From JBBKWH01 sp037968855 (GTDB taxonomy: Bacteria > Pseudomonadota > Gammaproteobacteria > Pseudomonadales > Moraxellaceae), in NCBI GenBank assembly GCA_037968855.1, contig JBBKWH010000014.1, positions 62,001 to 126,000 on the forward strand: 64,000 nt of DNA. Reading direction: 5' to 3'. A program made the position numbers and the translations under genes. Below, one piece after another: positions 1-9,602 of the stretch; the first letter of the stretch is position 1; every line of letters starts with the position of its first letter. Below the pieces are notes generated by a model. The model did no database searches. It was not told the origin of the DNA and worked only from the letters and a program-made list of their open reading frames with translations.

Positions 1-212
1 TCGATAGCGTCCCAGATGGAAAATATTTTTGATCAAAATGATCGTTGTACGGATTGTCTTTGATACATGACCTGTGCTGATCACGTCTATCCATTCTGCT
101 CACAGCATACATCCCGCTCAATTTTCTGGCAAAATACCCCACCCATCCCCATGTCGGGGTGGACAGCCTTTAGAACAGGCGTTGACTTCCTTATCCATGT
201 GATTTGCCAGAC

Positions 213-234
213 GGGTTGACCCGCTGGTCAATCC
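213..234 (+). promoter_or_regulatory. Leader hairpin just upstream of ileS
   Basis: A 9-bp stem (one G-U pair) with loop CGCT joins 213-221 to 226-234; its core is TTGACC / GGTCAA. It lies 18 nt before the ileS start and so could affect ribosome access. No T-run follows, so it is not an intrinsic terminator. A regulatory role is inference. The remainder of 1-252 holds no gene I can support. Confidence 0.35.
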
Positions 235-252
235 AAAGTGCGAGCATGATCC

Positions 253-3078
253 ATGAGTGACGACCAAACTGTCGATTACAAACCGACCCTAAACCTGCCG
301 GATACCCCGTTTGCCATGCAAGGCAAGCTGGCCCAGCGTGAGCCAAACTGGCTGGCCGAATGGCGTGCCGATGGCCTGTATCAACAGATCCGAACGGCTC
401 GCGAGGGTGCTCCCAAGTACATCCTGCATGATGGCCCCCCATACGCCAACGGGCAGATTCACATCGGACACGCGGTCAACAAAGTTCTAAAAGATATTAT
501 TATCAAGCACAAAACCCTTTCCGGCTTTGATGCGCCGTATGTGATGGGTTGGGACTGTCACGGCTTGCCCATCGAACTTAAAGTCGAAGAAAAAGTCGGC
601 AAAGTGGGTGTCAAAGTCGATGCCGCGACCTTTCGTGCCGAGTGCCGCAACTATGCCGCTGCGCAAGTCGAGCTACAAAAAGCCGATTTTGAACGCTTGG
701 GCGTGTTGGGCGATTGGGATAATCCCTACCTGACCATGAACTTTAAACAAGAGGCCGACACCGTGCGCGCCTTGGGCCGGATTGTGGCCAATGGTCATGT
801 GGTGGCAGGGTTAAAGCCAGTCAACTGGTGTTTGGATTGTGGCTCGTCGCTGGCCGAAGCCGAAGTGGAATACGAAGACAAAAAATCAGATGCGATTGAC
901 GTTGGCTTTGCCGTGGTCGATTTGGCGGATCTGTCGCGCCGTGTTGGGATCACTTTAGACCAGCCCGTTGATGTGGTGATCTGGACCACCACGCCATGGA
1001 CGCTGCCTGCTAACCAAGCGGTCGCGGTGCATCCTGAGCTTGAGTATCAAATCGTCAAGGCCACTGGTGAGCAAGGCGCAACCGTGCTGCTGCTGGCGGC
1101 CGCATTGGTCGAAAGTGCCTGTGAGCGTTACGGTTTAAGCGATGTTGAGGTGTTGGCGACTGTGCAAGGTGCAGCGCTGGAGCATCTGCTGTTGCAACAT
1201 CCGTTGATCATTTCGCGCCAAGTGCCCGTCATTTTGGGCGAACACGTCACAGCCGATAGCGGTACAGGCTCGGTGCATACCGCACCTGGTCATGGTGTGG
1301 ACGATTATAAAGTCGGTCTGCAATATGGCTTAAAAGTAGATAACCCCGTTGGCGGCAATGGGGTATATCTACCCGATGCACCGATTTTTGCCGGTCAGCA
1401 TATCTACAAAGCCAATCCACAAATTTTGGATGCGCTAAAGGCCAATGGCCAGCTAAAGGCCCACGTGCCGATCAAGCACAGCTATCCGCATTGCTGGCGG
1501 CATAAAACCCCGATTATCTTTCGGGCCACGCCGCAGTGGTTTATCAATATGGATCAAACCGGCTTGCGTCGCGCGGCAATGGATGCCATCAAACAGGTCA
1601 AGTGGTTGCCAGAGTGGGGCCAAAACCGGATTGAAGCGATGGTCGACGGTCGGCCTGATTGGTGTATCTCACGGCAACGGACGTGGGGCGTGCCGATCCC
1701 GTTTTTTATCCATAAAGACAGCGGCGCATTGCATCCCAACACTGAGCATTTGATTGGTCAAGTGGCTGAGTTGATTGAGCAAGGCGGTATTCAAGCGTGG
1801 TTTGATCTGGATACGCAAACTTTGCTGGGTGATGATGCCGCGCAGTACAACAAATCGACCGATACCTTGGATGTCTGGTTTGACTCTGGCGTGACCCATT
1901 TTGCTGTGCTCGATCAGCGTGATGAGCTGCATTCGCCAGCAGATTTGTACCTTGAAGGTTCCGATCAGCATCGCGGTTGGTTCCAAACCTCACTGCTATC
2001 TAGCTTGGCGATTCATGGCCGCGCACCGTTTAAACAAGTGCTCACGCATGGCTTTGTGGTGGATGAAAAAGGCCACAAAATGTCCAAGTCCAAGGGCAAT
2101 GTGATCACCCCGCAAGATGTGATCAAAAAAAGCGGTGCAGACATTTTGCGCTTTTGGATTGCTTCAACTGACTATCGTTATGAGATGGCGGCAGGCGATA
2201 AAGTGTTTGCCGGTGCGATTGATGGCTATCGCCGGATTCGCAATACCGTGCGCTTTTTGCTGGCCAACTTAAATGGCTTTGTGCCAAGCCGCGATGTGTT
2301 GCCGGCTGATCAATTGGTGGCGTTGGATCAATATATTGTCTCGCGTACCGCACAGGTACAAGCGCAGATTCAAGCCGCTTATGATGTGATGGACTTTCAC
2401 CAAGTCACCCGTTTGCTGACTGATTTTTGCAGCAGCGACTTGGGTGGCTTTTATTTGGACATCATCAAAGATCGTCAGTACACGGTCAAAGCTGATGCGC
2501 TACCACGTCGCTCCGCACAAACCGCGCTGTATCACATCACCCAAGCCTTGTTGCGTTGGATGGCCCCGATCTTGAGCTTTACCGCGCAAGAAGCATGGGA
2601 AGCCTTGCCAGAGCAGGGCAGCAAGTACGTGTTTACCGCAGCATGGTACGACGTGCCGACCGATAGCCAAGGCGTGATTAGCCCTGATGATTGGCTGCGT
2701 ATTTTGGATGTCAAAGCGGCAGTCAACAAGCAGATCGAAGTGGCGCGTAATGCCAAAATCATTGGCGCAAACCTCTCGGCACAGGTTGATCTATGGGCCG
2801 ATGAGACCCTGTTTGATGTGCTAAACAAGCTCGAAAACGAACTGCGCTTTGTGTTGATCACCAGTGCGGTGCAACTGCATGTGGCGGATGCTGATAGCCA
2901 AGGCGATGAAACCGATCTGGCTGGTCTACGGGTTAAAGTCAGTCCGGCTGATGGCATCAAATGCGCCCGTTGCTGGCATATCCGCACCGACGTTGGCCAA
3001 CATGCTACCCATCCACAACTCTGTCAGCGTTGTGTCGACAACGTTGACGGTCACGGCGAGGTACGCCACTATGCCTGA
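253..3078 (+). CDS. ileS: Isoleucyl-tRNA synthetase
   Basis: Charges tRNA-Ile with isoleucine in the cytoplasm. The 941-residue length fits bacterial class I IleRS. The HIGH signature is at residues 70-73 and KMSKS at about 609-613. The CP1 editing insertion lies between them and contains the [11 protein letters not shown] editing-site motif. A C-terminal zinc finger of four cysteines (CARC...CQRC) is near residues 904-927, as in the eubacterial zinc-dependent form. The 3' end overlaps lspA by 8 nt, so the two are probably translationally coupled. The ileS-lspA-fkpB order is typical of Gammaproteobacteria. In many relatives ribF lies upstream; it would be outside this window. Confidence 0.98.
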   Translation: MSDDQTVDYKPTLNLPDTPFAMQGKLAQREPNWLAEWRADGLYQQIRTAREGAPKYILHDGPPYANGQIHIGHAVNKVLKDIIIKHKTLSGFDAPYVMGWDCHGLPIELKVEEKVGKVGVKVDAATFRAECRNYAAAQVELQKADFERLGVLGDWDNPYLTMNFKQEADTVRALGRIVANGHVVAGLKPVNWCLDCGSSLAEAEVEYEDKKSDAIDVGFAVVDLADLSRRVGITLDQPVDVVIWTTTPWTLPANQAVAVHPELEYQIVKATGEQGATVLLLAAALVESACERYGLSDVEVLATVQGAALEHLLLQHPLIISRQVPVILGEHVTADSGTGSVHTAPGHGVDDYKVGLQYGLKVDNPVGGNGVYLPDAPIFAGQHIYKANPQILDALKANGQLKAHVPIKHSYPHCWRHKTPIIFRATPQWFINMDQTGLRRAAMDAIKQVKWLPEWGQNRIEAMVDGRPDWCISRQRTWGVPIPFFIHKDSGALHPNTEHLIGQVAELIEQGGIQAWFDLDTQTLLGDDAAQYNKSTDTLDVWFDSGVTHFAVLDQRDELHSPADLYLEGSDQHRGWFQTSLLSSLAIHGRAPFKQVLTHGFVVDEKGHKMSKSKGNVITPQDVIKKSGADILRFWIASTDYRYEMAAGDKVFAGAIDGYRRIRNTVRFLLANLNGFVPSRDVLPADQLVALDQYIVSRTAQVQAQIQAAYDVMDFHQVTRLLTDFCSSDLGGFYLDIIKDRQYTVKADALPRRSAQTALYHITQALLRWMAPILSFTAQEAWEALPEQGSKYVFTAAWYDVPTDSQGVISPDDWLRILDVKAAVNKQIEVARNAKIIGANLSAQVDLWADETLFDVLNKLENELRFVLITSAVQLHVADADSQGDETDLAGLRVKVSPADGIKCARCWHIRTDVGQHATHPQLCQRCVDNVDGHGEVRHYA

Positions 3079-3601
3079 TCCATTTCATCCCAAAGCGCGC
3101 TTTCGGGCGCAAAACGCATGGTGGTTGCTGCTGTCGATCATGGCGATTGTGCTGGATCAATGGACCAAGGGCATTGCCACCGCACACCTGAGCTATGCAC
3201 AGTCGGTGCCGGTCATGCCCATGCTGAACTGGACGCTACTGCATAACTATGGCGCGGCCTTTAGTGTGTTGTCCGATGCCGGTGGTTGGCAGCGTTGGTT
3301 CTTTACCAGTTTGGCCGCGGGTGTGTCGGTGGTATTTGTGATCTGGCTGCTGCGCTTGCCGCTCCGTGCATCGGTACTAGCGGCGGGATTGGCCTTGGTG
3401 CTGGGTGGTGCGTTGGGTAATTTGATTGACCGATTAACCTTGGGCTATGTGGTCGATTTTATTCATGTCTATTATCAGGATCATCACTTTCCAGCGTTTA
3501 ATATTGCCGATAGCGCGATTACGCTGGGCACGATTTTGTTGATTGCAGACACGTTCTTTTTGGAAAAATACCGCCGAGTTGAGCAAGCACCCCATGACTG
3601 A
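3071..3601 (+). CDS. lspA: Lipoprotein signal peptidase (signal peptidase II)
   Basis: Inner-membrane aspartyl protease that removes the signal peptide of diacylglyceryl-modified prolipoproteins. 176 residues with four hydrophobic segments. The catalytic aspartates are visible as D120 in GNLID and D147 in NIADSA, matching the known dyad spacing. The open frame extends upstream inside ileS, but the ATG at 3071 gives the family's usual length and the ATGCCTGA overlap with the ileS stop. The 3' end overlaps fkpB by 8 nt. Likely clients in this window are the lipoprotein at 36645-37220 and possibly DsbC. Confidence 0.97.
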   Translation: MPDPFHPKARFRAQNAWWLLLSIMAIVLDQWTKGIATAHLSYAQSVPVMPMLNWTLLHNYGAAFSVLSDAGGWQRWFFTSLAAGVSVVFVIWLLRLPLRASVLAAGLALVLGGALGNLIDRLTLGYVVDFIHVYYQDHHFPAFNIADSAITLGTILLIADTFFLEKYRRVEQAPHD

Positions 3602-4085
3602 TTTGATCAATCCAAACGAAGACACTCGCATTGAGCAAGGCGCGCAGGTGGCGTTGCATTTTTCGGTCGCGCTAGAAAACGGCGTCGAGATTGACAACAC
3701 CCGCAGCCGTAGCGAGCCAGTCAGCCTGACCATTGGCGATGGCAATTTGCTAGAAGGCTTTGAAAAAGCGCTGCTGGGCTTGCGCGCTGGTGATCGTCGC
3801 ACGGTGCATTTGCCACCAGAAGACGCCTTTGGCCCGTGGAATCCAGACAACGTGCAGATCTTTGACCGTGTGTTGTTTGCGGCCAATGACGAACAGCCAG
3901 AAATCGGCACGATGATGGAATTTGCTGATAAAGGCGGCGGCACGTTGGCGGGTGTGGTGCGTGCGATGGATGATGACAAGGTTGAGGTGGACTTTAACCA
4001 TCCGCTGGCCGGTCGCAATGTGGTGTTTGAGGTTGAGATTGCAAGGGTGACACCAGCAGGGCAGCGTGGTTTAAAGTTGATGTAA
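3594..4085 (+). CDS. fkpB: FKBP-type peptidyl-prolyl isomerase FkpB (SlpA)
   Basis: Cytoplasmic peptidyl-prolyl cis-trans isomerase/chaperone of the SlyD-like FKBP class, 163 residues. The FKBP core with the insert-in-flap architecture is visible: VALHFSVALENG at the N-terminus, GDGNLLEGFEKALLGL, then PEDAFGPWNPDNV and a C-terminal NHPLAGRNVVFEVEI. The start at 3594 overlaps lspA by 8 nt (ATGACTGA), which supports it over the longer upstream frame. In many Gammaproteobacteria ispH follows directly. Here the operon ends and an AT-rich minus-strand gene pair follows instead, so ispH has either moved or been displaced. Confidence 0.94.
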   Translation: MTDLINPNEDTRIEQGAQVALHFSVALENGVEIDNTRSRSEPVSLTIGDGNLLEGFEKALLGLRAGDRRTVHLPPEDAFGPWNPDNVQIFDRVLFAANDEQPEIGTMMEFADKGGGTLAGVVRAMDDDKVEVDFNHPLAGRNVVFEVEIARVTPAGQRGLKLM

Positions 4086-4183
4086 GGGTGGTGTGATTGA
4101 CATCAGGGTGACTTGGGTTGCTCTGATTTTTTTTGTAAATCTAGAATAAATTCGCTAAGTGAAAAAATATTATTTTTACGTAT

Positions 4184-4657
4184 TTACAGTGTTGGATATG
4201 ATGTTTTTTCATTGTGAGATTGAGCATCATCTTCCCAAATAAGCCTAATTACATGTTTGCTTTTTGTTTGCATATGTACTGAAGCTATAAGCTCGACTGA
4301 CTGATGTCTTTCCAAGCTTTCCATTGGAAACTTGTCAGTTATTTCTGAATCAATTATCACATCATTCCCTTCGGGGAATTCGATTTTTACATTTCTAGCG
4401 GTTGATACACCCTTATTCCATATTTTTAAACGATAGCTATTACTGCCTAGTCTTATAAAAGATGCTCCGAGATCGGCTCTTTTTTCTCTTAGTGACTCTT
4501 CACTTTGTTTTTCCAGAAGAAGATTATTGAGCCTTTCTTGGCTCTCGGCAAGAGATTTTTGTTTCTTGTTGAAGCTGACCGTTTGCCAAGTTGCATAGCC
4601 AGAAAGTAAGAGTGCCAAGCTGGCGATTATATCGCCTGTGTTAATATTTACTGGCAT
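4184..4657 (-). CDS. Hypothetical membrane-anchored protein with coiled coil (AT-rich islet)
   Basis: 157 residues, function not recognised. An N-terminal hydrophobic stretch (about residues 9-27) is followed by a charged, probably coiled-coil segment (about 30-62) and a C-terminal region rich in beta-type sequence (about 65-150: LKIWNKGVSTARNVKIEFPEG), reminiscent of a small Ig-like or CARDB-type fold. The start codon overlaps the stop of the upstream zinc-ribbon gene as TAATG, so the two are almost certainly co-translated. Base composition is much more AT-rich than the flanking genes and uses many A/T-ending codons, which suggests horizontal acquisition. A membrane-localised partner of the zinc-ribbon protein is inference. 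Confidence 0.7.
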   Translation of the reverse strand: MPVNINTGDIIASLALLLSGYATWQTVSFNKKQKSLAESQERLNNLLLEKQSEESLREKRADLGASFIRLGSNSYRLKIWNKGVSTARNVKIEFPEGNDVIIDSEITDKFPMESLERHQSVELIASVHMQTKSKHVIRLIWEDDAQSHNEKTSYPTL

Positions 4658-4926
4658 TATTTGATCCTGAAGTTTTTACTGCTAGAGAATGCTTTTTTTA
4701 AAGAATTTCTAATTTCATCAGCTATATCTTTTTTTATTTCGGAAACATGCTTATGAATATTTTCACTATTTTCATGGATTAGCTCTTCTCTTGTTAACTC
4801 CCTTTCGCATGAGGCACATATCATTAGTTGAATGGATTCGTCTACACCTTCATCATATGAAAAATCACAGCATCCACATGTGGGGCATTGTAGAATTACA
4901 TTTCTCTGGTATTTCTCATGATTCAT
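4657..4926 (-). CDS. Small zinc-ribbon protein, resembles the ECs_2282 family
   Basis: 89 residues. Two CxxC pairs (CPTCGC near residues 14-19 and CASC near 37-40) form a probable zinc ribbon. They are followed by a helical charged tail ending KKAFSSSKNFRIK. From memory the overall pattern, KYQRxV..CPTCG...CxxCxxELxxxELIxxNSENI...SLKKAF..xxxIRIK, matches a family annotated in enterobacteria as ECs_2282-type putative zinc-binding protein; I could not check this. Its biochemical role is unknown to me. The gene is AT-rich like its partner, and TAATG overlap couples the two. A plausible start context lies upstream (GGAGAGATAGC before the ATG). Confidence 0.72.
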   Translation of the reverse strand: MNHEKYQRNVILQCPTCGCCDFSYDEGVDESIQLMICASCERELTREELIHENSENIHKHVSEIKKDIADEIRNSLKKAFSSSKNFRIK

Positions 4927-5071
4927 GCTATCTCTCCAGTTTATAAGGACATATAAGTCCCCTTGCTAAGCCTAAAATGGCTTTTGGTGTTCTTATGCAA
5001 CCTAAACCGAGTAAACACCGAAATGCCTAGCTCGGCAAGGCTTTAATGTAGAGAGATTAGCATGAGAAAAG

Positions 5072-5470
5072 CTACTTAAACGACTTCAAAGACCGCAAAA
5101 ACAACCCCAGCCCACCCATCGACAACACCAAAATAGTGATCAAATCAAACGCCGTCATACTACGGAAGCTAAAGCGAATCGATGCAATCACGCCAAAGAT
5201 TAGCGCGACCAACGCACCACCGGCCAGCAGCCACCCCAACCAGTTTTTGCTGTTATAAAAAATCATCGCCACGCCAAAAATAAACGGGATCATCAACATC
5301 CCGCTACTAATGCCATAACCGTTGCCAAAGCCAAACAGATACGCGCCAAAGCCAAACGACGACGTCACCATGATGGCGTTAAACAACAGATAAAAACCGC
5401 CAATCATCATAGTCAGTCCAATCAAAAACTGACCCGTTCCACCGTCTGTTCCGCCTGCGCCTTTAAACAT
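5072..5470 (-). CDS. Small integral membrane protein, unknown function
   Basis: 132 residues, not recognised. A glycine-rich N-terminus (MFKGAGGTDGGTG) is followed by about four hydrophobic segments (near residues 14-35, 40-68, 74-95 and 105-127), with a glycine/phenylalanine-rich stretch GFGAYLFGFGNGYG between the first two. It ends in a short basic tail. Composition returns to that of the host, so the AT-rich islet stops before this gene. It runs in the same direction as the next gene upstream in transcription (5604-6512), with a 133-nt gap. I cannot assign a function. Confidence 0.7.
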   Translation of the reverse strand: MFKGAGGTDGGTGQFLIGLTMMIGGFYLLFNAIMVTSSFGFGAYLFGFGNGYGISSGMLMIPFIFGVAMIFYNSKNWLGWLLAGGALVALIFGVIASIRFSFRSMTAFDLITILVLSMGGLGLFLRSLKSFK

Positions 5471-5603
5471 GCTTGTCTCTAGTCCTTGTTGTGGTGAGTT
5501 GTGCTTATTGATTGTTGGTAAGACGGACTGCGCGATGATGTTTATATCGCACAGGGTCTGGCACTATCGGTGAGTTGACCTTGTGGCGGTAGAGCCAAAT
5601 GAT

Positions 5604-6512
5604 TTAGTGCGCTGCTTTGCCTCGCATTTTTTGAATCGCACTGACCACAGCCAGCACAATAATGCCAGCCATAATGCCAAAGATGCCATTTAACAATGCC
5701 CCTGTGACACTGGCAAACATCCCGCTTAAATGTGCCAAACTTTCAACGCCGTGATGGAGGGCAGGGATGCCATGGGTCAGAATACCTCCACCAACCAAGA
5801 ACATGGCAATCGTGCCCGCAATGGACAAAAATTTCATCAGCTTGGGGGCGGCAGCCAATAAAAATCGCCCGATGGCTTGCGTGGCAGCGCTGGTTTTTTT
5901 GGTCAGATGCAGGCCCAGATCGTCAATTTTGACAATGCCTGCCACCATGCCATACACACCAATGGTGATGCCAATAGCCACAATCGACAGTACCAACACT
6001 TGGTTGATAAACGGTTCGTTGGTGAGTGTGCCAAGTGCAATCACGATAATTTCGGCAGACAGAATAAAGTCGGTACGGATCGCACCTTTAATTTTGTCTT
6101 TTTCGTAGGCGACGTGATCGAGGGTCTCGTCGGTTAAGCGCATCATGCGTTCTTGCTGCTCATCGCCGGTGGCTTGGTGCAAGAATTTATGGGTCAGTTT
6201 TTCTACCCCTTCAAAGCACAAAAACAAACCGCCAATCATCAGCAAGGGAATGATCAGCATAGGAATAAACGCGCTGATCAACAAGGCAATCGGCACCAAA
6301 ATCACTTTGTTGAGCAGTGAACCTTTGGCCACCGCCCAAACCACAGGCAACTCGCGATCTGCGCTGACGCCACTGACTTGCTGGGCGTTTAAGGCCAGAT
6401 CATCGCCCAAAACCCCTGCGGTTTTTTTGGTGGCAACCTTGGTCATCAGTGCAATGTCATCAAGCAGGGTAGCGATGTCATCAATTAGGGTGAGTAAGCT
6501 ACTGGTGGCCAT
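5604..6512 (-). CDS. yedI: DUF808/YedI family inner-membrane protein
   Basis: 302 residues. The opening [46 protein letters not shown] pattern (residues 1-45) is typical of the DUF808 (YedI) family, as is the conserved [13 protein letters not shown] near residue 100. About six to seven hydrophobic segments follow, alternating with polar loops. The biochemical role of the family is not established. A GAGGA ribosome-binding site lies 8 nt before the ATG. The C-terminus ends in a short basic stretch (KMRGKAAH). Confidence 0.88.
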   Translation of the reverse strand: MATSSLLTLIDDIATLLDDIALMTKVATKKTAGVLGDDLALNAQQVSGVSADRELPVVWAVAKGSLLNKVILVPIALLISAFIPMLIIPLLMIGGLFLCFEGVEKLTHKFLHQATGDEQQERMMRLTDETLDHVAYEKDKIKGAIRTDFILSAEIIVIALGTLTNEPFINQVLVLSIVAIGITIGVYGMVAGIVKIDDLGLHLTKKTSAATQAIGRFLLAAAPKLMKFLSIAGTIAMFLVGGGILTHGIPALHHGVESLAHLSGMFASVTGALLNGIFGIMAGIIVLAVVSAIQKMRGKAAH

Positions 6513-6584
6513 GCAAAAATCCTCGTCTTAATGGGGCAATATCACAGGGGGAGTCGCTGTTGTTGTATGCGATCCGCTAGCACA

Positions 6585-6622
6585 TTGGATCAGTCCATGC
6601 AGATGCGCATTGACTGATCCAA
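6585..6622. repeat. Perfect 11-bp inverted repeat between psd and yedI
   Basis: TTGGATCAGTC at 6585-6595 pairs exactly with GACTGATCCAA at 6612-6622, leaving a 16-nt loop. It sits between the end of psd and the start of yedI, both on the minus strand. No T-run follows on either strand, so it is not a standard intrinsic terminator. It could stabilise the psd mRNA end or be a protein-binding dyad. Confidence 0.5.
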
Positions 6623-6640
6623 GCCGAGCAGGTGTTACCA

Positions 6641-7507
6641 TTAGGCCTCAAGCTGACCCATTTTTTCGCCCATACGCACCACGTCATCGGCCATTAAGCC
6701 TTGGCTCCACTCCATGGCATTGGGTTCAAATAACACTACCGCAGTCGACCCCAGATAGAATCGTCCTAATTCTGCCCCTTTTTCTAGATACAGATCGTGA
6801 TGTTGATGTTCGACTCGTCCGGTCGGCTTGGCTTTGCCGGTGGCAACGGTTTCGATACCAGCCACAATCATCGCGCCAACCAATACCACTGCCATCCGTT
6901 GCGCTTGGCCATTCACGTCGATATCAAACAAACAGACCATGCGCTCGTTACGGGCAAACAGCGCCGGTACGTTTTCGGCAGTCACGCCATTGACCGAAAA
7001 CAACTCGCCGGGGATGTAAAGCGTGTCAGTCAGGCGACCCGCATACGGCATGTGGACACGATGATAATCACGCGGTGACAGATATACGGTGGCAAATTCA
7101 CCATTTTGAAATGGTGCCGCCAGTGCGGTATCGCCAATCAATTGCTCCACCGAAAATGACTGACCTTTGGCCTGAAACACCGCATCGCCTTTGATCTTGC
7201 CCAGTTGCGAGATCGCCCCATCGGCAGGCGAGACAATTGAGTCGTCATCGCTGTCGATAGGCCGTGCACCGTCTTTGAGCTCACGGGTAAAAAACGCATT
7301 AAAACTTGGATAACTGGCCAAATCAGGTTGGGCCGCCAATGACATGTCAATGTCGTATTGCTTGGCAAAGCGTTGGATAAATTGTTGCTTAATCAGCGGT
7401 TGCTCGCTGGCGGCTAACCAACCGACCACACGGCTGAGTTGATGCTGCGGAATCACTTGCTGAAAGGCAATAAAGGCACGTTTTTTGGATTGGGTAAATA
7501 AACTCAA
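6641..7507 (-). CDS. psd: Phosphatidylserine decarboxylase proenzyme
   Basis: Converts phosphatidylserine to phosphatidylethanolamine at the inner membrane. 288 residues, the usual proteobacterial length. The self-cleavage motif LGST is at residues 252-255; family knowledge says cleavage before Ser254 generates the pyruvoyl group. The conserved SPADGAIS with the catalytic Asp is near residue 95, and the histidine motif YHRVHMP near 148-154. It overlaps the upstream sulfurtransferase gene by 4 nt (ATGA), which indicates an operon. A rhodanese-psd pairing also occurs in other Pseudomonadales. Confidence 0.97.
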   Translation of the reverse strand: MSLFTQSKKRAFIAFQQVIPQHQLSRVVGWLAASEQPLIKQQFIQRFAKQYDIDMSLAAQPDLASYPSFNAFFTRELKDGARPIDSDDDSIVSPADGAISQLGKIKGDAVFQAKGQSFSVEQLIGDTALAAPFQNGEFATVYLSPRDYHRVHMPYAGRLTDTLYIPGELFSVNGVTAENVPALFARNERMVCLFDIDVNGQAQRMAVVLVGAMIVAGIETVATGKAKPTGRVEHQHHDLYLEKGAELGRFYLGSTAVVLFEPNAMEWSQGLMADDVVRMGEKMGQLEA

Positions 7508-8340
7508 GGGGTCGCTCCAGTAGTCAGCGGGGTGTCACGGCAGTTGCCCCATTCGCTAAAGCCGCCATCATAGGCGCGGATATCGAGGCCCAAAATACAG
7601 CCCAATGCATACGCAAACCCAGAGCGATGGTGACTTTGACAATAAGTGACAATCGGTTTGCCGCAGATGATACCGCGTTCAATCAGCGCCTGACGAATCT
7701 GATCTTGTGACTTGAGCCGTAAGCCGTTTTGTTTGTCCATGGCATCCGTCCATTCATAATGCATGGCAGACGGGAGATGCCCACCACGACGAGCCGCCAG
7801 ACGCTCGCCCGTGTACTCCTCCAGACTGCGACAGTCCCACAGTGCAAAGGTCTGATCGGCCAGTTGTTGCTCAATCTGATGGCGATCTATTTGAACCTGT
7901 AGCTGTGCATCGACTGTGGGCAAGGCGTAGTCCAGCGGCGCTGATTTGGGTGCTGGAGGTTCGCCTTCTTCGGTTGGTAATCCGGCGGCTAACCAACCAT
8001 GAATACCGCCATCAAGTAGCGATACGCGAGTAAAGCCCAAGCAATGCAATGTCCATAGCATCCGACCGGCCCAACCGCCGCCTTCGTCGTCATACAGCAC
8101 AATCGACTGATCGGGATGTAAGCCCAGTTGTTGGCACAGTGCGATCAGTCGCTCCAGTGACGGCAATTTGCCGCCGTCCTCGCCACCAGCCATTAAGCGC
8201 TTGCCATCCAGCCAATACGCCCCACGAATATGCACTTGCCGATACACCGCTAAACGACCCAGATCAATCAGGCGTAATTGTGGGTCGTCCACATGAGACA
8301 GCAGGTCAAGCGGATCAAGCAATAACGGAAAAGAAGCCAT
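7504..8340 (-). CDS. Two-domain rhodanese sulfurtransferase (SseA-like)
   Basis: 278 residues with tandem rhodanese domains: inactive N-terminal half about 1-120, catalytic half about 145-275. The candidate active-site cysteine is C234 in [10 protein letters not shown]. That loop differs from CRxGx[RT] of classical thiosulfate sulfurtransferases and from CGSGVTA of mercaptopyruvate sulfurtransferases, so the sulfur donor cannot be named. Signature motifs HIRGAYWLD and [13 protein letters not shown] are clear. I chose ATG 8340 ([10 protein letters not shown]). An in-frame ATG exists at 8346 and a longer frame reaches 8367. The 3' end overlaps psd by 4 nt. Confidence 0.9.
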   Translation of the reverse strand: MASFPLLLDPLDLLSHVDDPQLRLIDLGRLAVYRQVHIRGAYWLDGKRLMAGGEDGGKLPSLERLIALCQQLGLHPDQSIVLYDDEGGGWAGRMLWTLHCLGFTRVSLLDGGIHGWLAAGLPTEEGEPPAPKSAPLDYALPTVDAQLQVQIDRHQIEQQLADQTFALWDCRSLEEYTGERLAARRGGHLPSAMHYEWTDAMDKQNGLRLKSQDQIRQALIERGIICGKPIVTYCQSHHRSGFAYALGCILGLDIRAYDGGFSEWGNCRDTPLTTGATP

Positions 8341-8435
8341 TTGCATCCACGAGCGAAATCTAAACAAGTAGCCACTTTACAAGAAACGAGCCAAATCCAG
8401 CTATGATCCGTGCTTTAAAACATGAGGAGTGGCTT

Positions 8436-8876
8436 GTGCGTGCCTTAATTCAACGCGTGAGTGCCGCTAGTGTCGCTGTTGAAGGTCAGACAATTGGCCA
8501 AATCGACGCAGGACTATTGGTATTGGTTGGCCTTGGCAAAAGCGATACCGAACATAGCGCTGACAAACTACTGAAGAAACTGCTGACCTATCGCGTGTTT
8601 ACAGACGAAAACGGCAAAATGGGCCTCAGTCTTAGTCAAACCGGAGGTGGATTATTGTTGGTCTCGCAGTTCACCTTAATGGCCGAAACGCGCAAAGGGT
8701 TAAGACCGGACTTTGGCCCTGCCATGCCGCCTGATCAGGCGCGTATGTTGTTTGAGTACTTGGTTATGCAGGCGAGTCAGCAGCATCCGCGCGTGGCAAC
8801 AGGGCAGTTTGCTGCGGATATGCAAATCAGCTTAATCAACGATGGGCCAGTAACCTTTATACTGGATGTAGATTGA
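8436..8876 (+). CDS. dtd: D-aminoacyl-tRNA deacylase
   Basis: Hydrolyses D-aminoacyl-tRNA (and Gly-tRNA-Ala) to recycle tRNA and protect translation fidelity. 146 residues with the two signature motifs of the homodimeric DTD active site: SQFTL at residues 77-81 and NDGPVT at 135-140. The start is a GTG at 8436, preceded by AGGAG (8425-8429) at 6-nt spacing, and gives the canonical [14 protein letters not shown]-terminus. An upstream in-frame ATG at 8403 would add 11 unrelated residues. Divergent from the rhodanese-psd operon. Confidence 0.96.
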   Translation: MRALIQRVSAASVAVEGQTIGQIDAGLLVLVGLGKSDTEHSADKLLKKLLTYRVFTDENGKMGLSLSQTGGGLLLVSQFTLMAETRKGLRPDFGPAMPPDQARMLFEYLVMQASQQHPRVATGQFAADMQISLINDGPVTFILDVD

Positions 8877-9034
8877 TAGAATATTGAAAGATAATTCATT
8901 TTTTTGGGTGAGGCGCTTTGGTCTCAGCGATGACCGAGGCTTTTGTTTTGTGCAATCCTGTCTTACACTGAGCAACTGCCAAAATGAAAAATGACAACTT
9001 TGGTGGATAGCCCAAGGATGAAAAGGACAATCAT

Positions 9035-9541
9035 ATGAAGCAATCTCTCGCCATTGCCACCCTGATATTATCGTGTTTTAGCGGATTGGCCCATGCCAAA
9101 AATCCAACGATTGAGGCTGACTGGCGCACCATTGATGACAAAACCGGCTTTGCCAAAGCCATTACCGAAATTAGCCAAGAGGCCGATGGCACGTATAGCG
9201 CAACCATCAAAAAAGTGATTCCACGGCCTGGTTATACCCCCAAAGAGTTTTGCCAAAACTGCCCCGCACCGTTTACCAATAAGCCGATTGTTGGCCTCAA
9301 AATTTTATGGGGTTTAACACCTGATCCCAAGCGCGCCAATACCTTTAGCGATGGCCATATTTTGGACCCACTAAATGGCAAAATTTATAATGCCAAAGCG
9401 CGGATGAGTAGCGATGGCCGCCGTTTGTCGATTCGGGCCTATATCGGTTTTTCGATGATTGGTCGTACGCCGATTTGGATCCGTGAAGGCAGTGAGATCG
9501 ACGCCGATGGTATGGGTCGGATGCCAACCGCAGCCAAATAA
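9035..9541 (+). CDS. Secreted DUF2147 family protein
   Basis: 168 residues. A clear Sec signal peptide (MKQSLAIATLILSCFSGLAHA) is probably cleaved after residue 21. The mature part is a DUF2147-type domain: an N-terminal WRTIDDKTGFAKAITEI, a central CQNCPAP pair and IVGLKILWGL, then GHILDPLNGKIYNAKARM and LSIRAYIGFSMIGRTPIWIR. The fold is a small lipocalin-like beta barrel in solved family members, as far as I recall. Two cysteines (CQNC) may form a disulfide in the periplasm. Function unknown. Stands alone, with its own 158-nt upstream region. Confidence 0.85.
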   Translation: MKQSLAIATLILSCFSGLAHAKNPTIEADWRTIDDKTGFAKAITEISQEADGTYSATIKKVIPRPGYTPKEFCQNCPAPFTNKPIVGLKILWGLTPDPKRANTFSDGHILDPLNGKIYNAKARMSSDGRRLSIRAYIGFSMIGRTPIWIREGSEIDADGMGRMPTAAK

Positions 9542-9602
9542 CACACCTTTGCATTACACTACAAGCCGCTCATTTGGGCGGCTTATTGCATGGTGACTGG
9601 TG

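Noticed and set aside
2864..3070. Upstream extension of the lspA reading frame inside ileS
   Set aside because: Out-of-frame translation of ileS; ATG 3071 gives the family length and the 8-nt overlap with the ileS stop.
3434..4018. 194-codon minus-strand ORF opposite fkpB and lspA
   Set aside because: Serine/threonine-rich shadow of two confidently assigned genes, with no motif or start signal.
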